A stretch of 64,000 bases of DNA, taken from contig NZ_JAMDLH010000006.1 in the NCBI RefSeq assembly GCF_023721755.1, positions 124,001-188,000 on the forward strand. Direction: 5' to 3'. Each line of letters opens with the position of its first letter. The first letter of the stretch is position 1. Below, one piece after another: positions 63,868 through 64,000 of the stretch. A program made the position numbers and the translations under genes. This stretch comes from Pleomorphomonas sp. NRK KF1. Lineage in GTDB: Bacteria > Pseudomonadota > Alphaproteobacteria > Rhizobiales > Pleomorphomonadaceae. Under the pieces are notes generated by a model. The model was given only the letters and a program-made list of their open reading frames with translations, was not told the DNA's origin and searched no databases.

Positions 63868-64000
63868 ATGAACATCATGAGCCCCACGCCGGACAGGCCG
63901 GAAAACAGCGACGCGGTGCGTGACGGACGGGGACGCTTTGCTGAATCGATTGCCGAAGGCCGCTTGCAGACAGTGCTCGCAGCGGCAGCCGCTTTCTGGC
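63868..64000 (+). CDS. Unidentified gene, 5' end only
   Basis: A frame starting at ATG 63868 (a second in-frame ATG at 63877, with TAAGGA upstream) remains open to the right edge, so about 44 residues are visible. The start MNIMSPTPDRPENSDAV is hydrophilic and is followed by SIAEGRLQTVLAAAAAFW, which may begin a membrane segment. It is not recognisable from this fragment. The gene is divergent from ppk2. Confidence 0.45.
   Translation, partial: MNIMSPTPDRPENSDAVRDGRGRFAESIAEGRLQTVLAAAAAFW

Overview
The window is a high-GC chromosomal segment of an alphaproteobacterium. Gene content points to the order Hyphomicrobiales (Rhizobiales): rpsT-dnaA-dnaN-recF-gyrB together, a Tim44-like gene next to secB, an alphaproteobacterial LexA box, GANTC (CcrM-type) site clustering and a cobalamin riboswitch on a cob operon. 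The genus cannot be fixed from the sequence alone. No rRNA, tRNA, CRISPR array, transposase or prophage was seen.

Layout. 1-8.8 kb is the replication/repair block: gyrB (cut by the left edge), recF, dnaN, dnaA, a rhodanese gene, a 613-bp intergenic region that may be part of the origin, rpsT and mutM. 8.9-13.4 kb holds ubiE-ubiB (ubiquinone synthesis), a cysteine-free Crp/Fnr-type regulator and a coupled msrA / FMN-reductase pair, and ends in a 104-bp palindromic repeat.

13.4-27.4 kb is the corrin-ring half of cobalamin synthesis: cobB, cbiD, cobM, cobE, cobL, cobK, cobJ, cobI, cobH, cobG, cobN, cobW and a small DUF1636 cysteine protein. The genes are packed extremely tightly: 4-bp overlaps, a shared CTAG stop pair and start codons overlapping inside one CCATGG. 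The seven-gene operon from DUF1636 to cobJ sits behind a cobalamin riboswitch followed by a terminator-like hairpin. The set mixes aerobic-pathway enzymes (CobG, CobN) with the anaerobic-type C1 methyltransferase CbiD; no cobF is in the window.

27.5-32.4 kb carries a class A penicillin-binding protein, a YgjP-type metallopeptidase, a DUF2852 protein and a double cold-shock-domain protein with an FG/RG-rich linker. 32.4-40.1 kb looks like a sugar (possibly deoxy-sugar) uptake and catabolism locus: cupin, amidohydrolase/lactonase, FAH-family hydrolase, a GntR regulator with two winged helices, and a ribose-type ABC transporter. 40.2-50.8 kb is mixed: hybrid histidine kinase, an ArsR/SRPBCC-VOC operon with two clear operators, comM behind a LexA box, an MFS transporter, an XRE-cupin regulator, a GNAT enzyme and two RNA methyltransferases.

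50.9-60.0 kb is housekeeping: rph-rdgB-hemW, a FAD oxidoreductase, a nitrilase-family hydrolase, secB, fxsA, a Tim44-like gene, mltA, an Smr gene and an XRE gene. The right end holds an alpha/beta-hydrolase lipoprotein, a glutamine-synthetase-like ligase, ppk2 and the start of an unidentified gene.

Starts were often moved inward from the longest frame using ribosome binding sites and family N-termini; this is stated per gene. Motif positions are read by eye, and no database search or alignment was possible.
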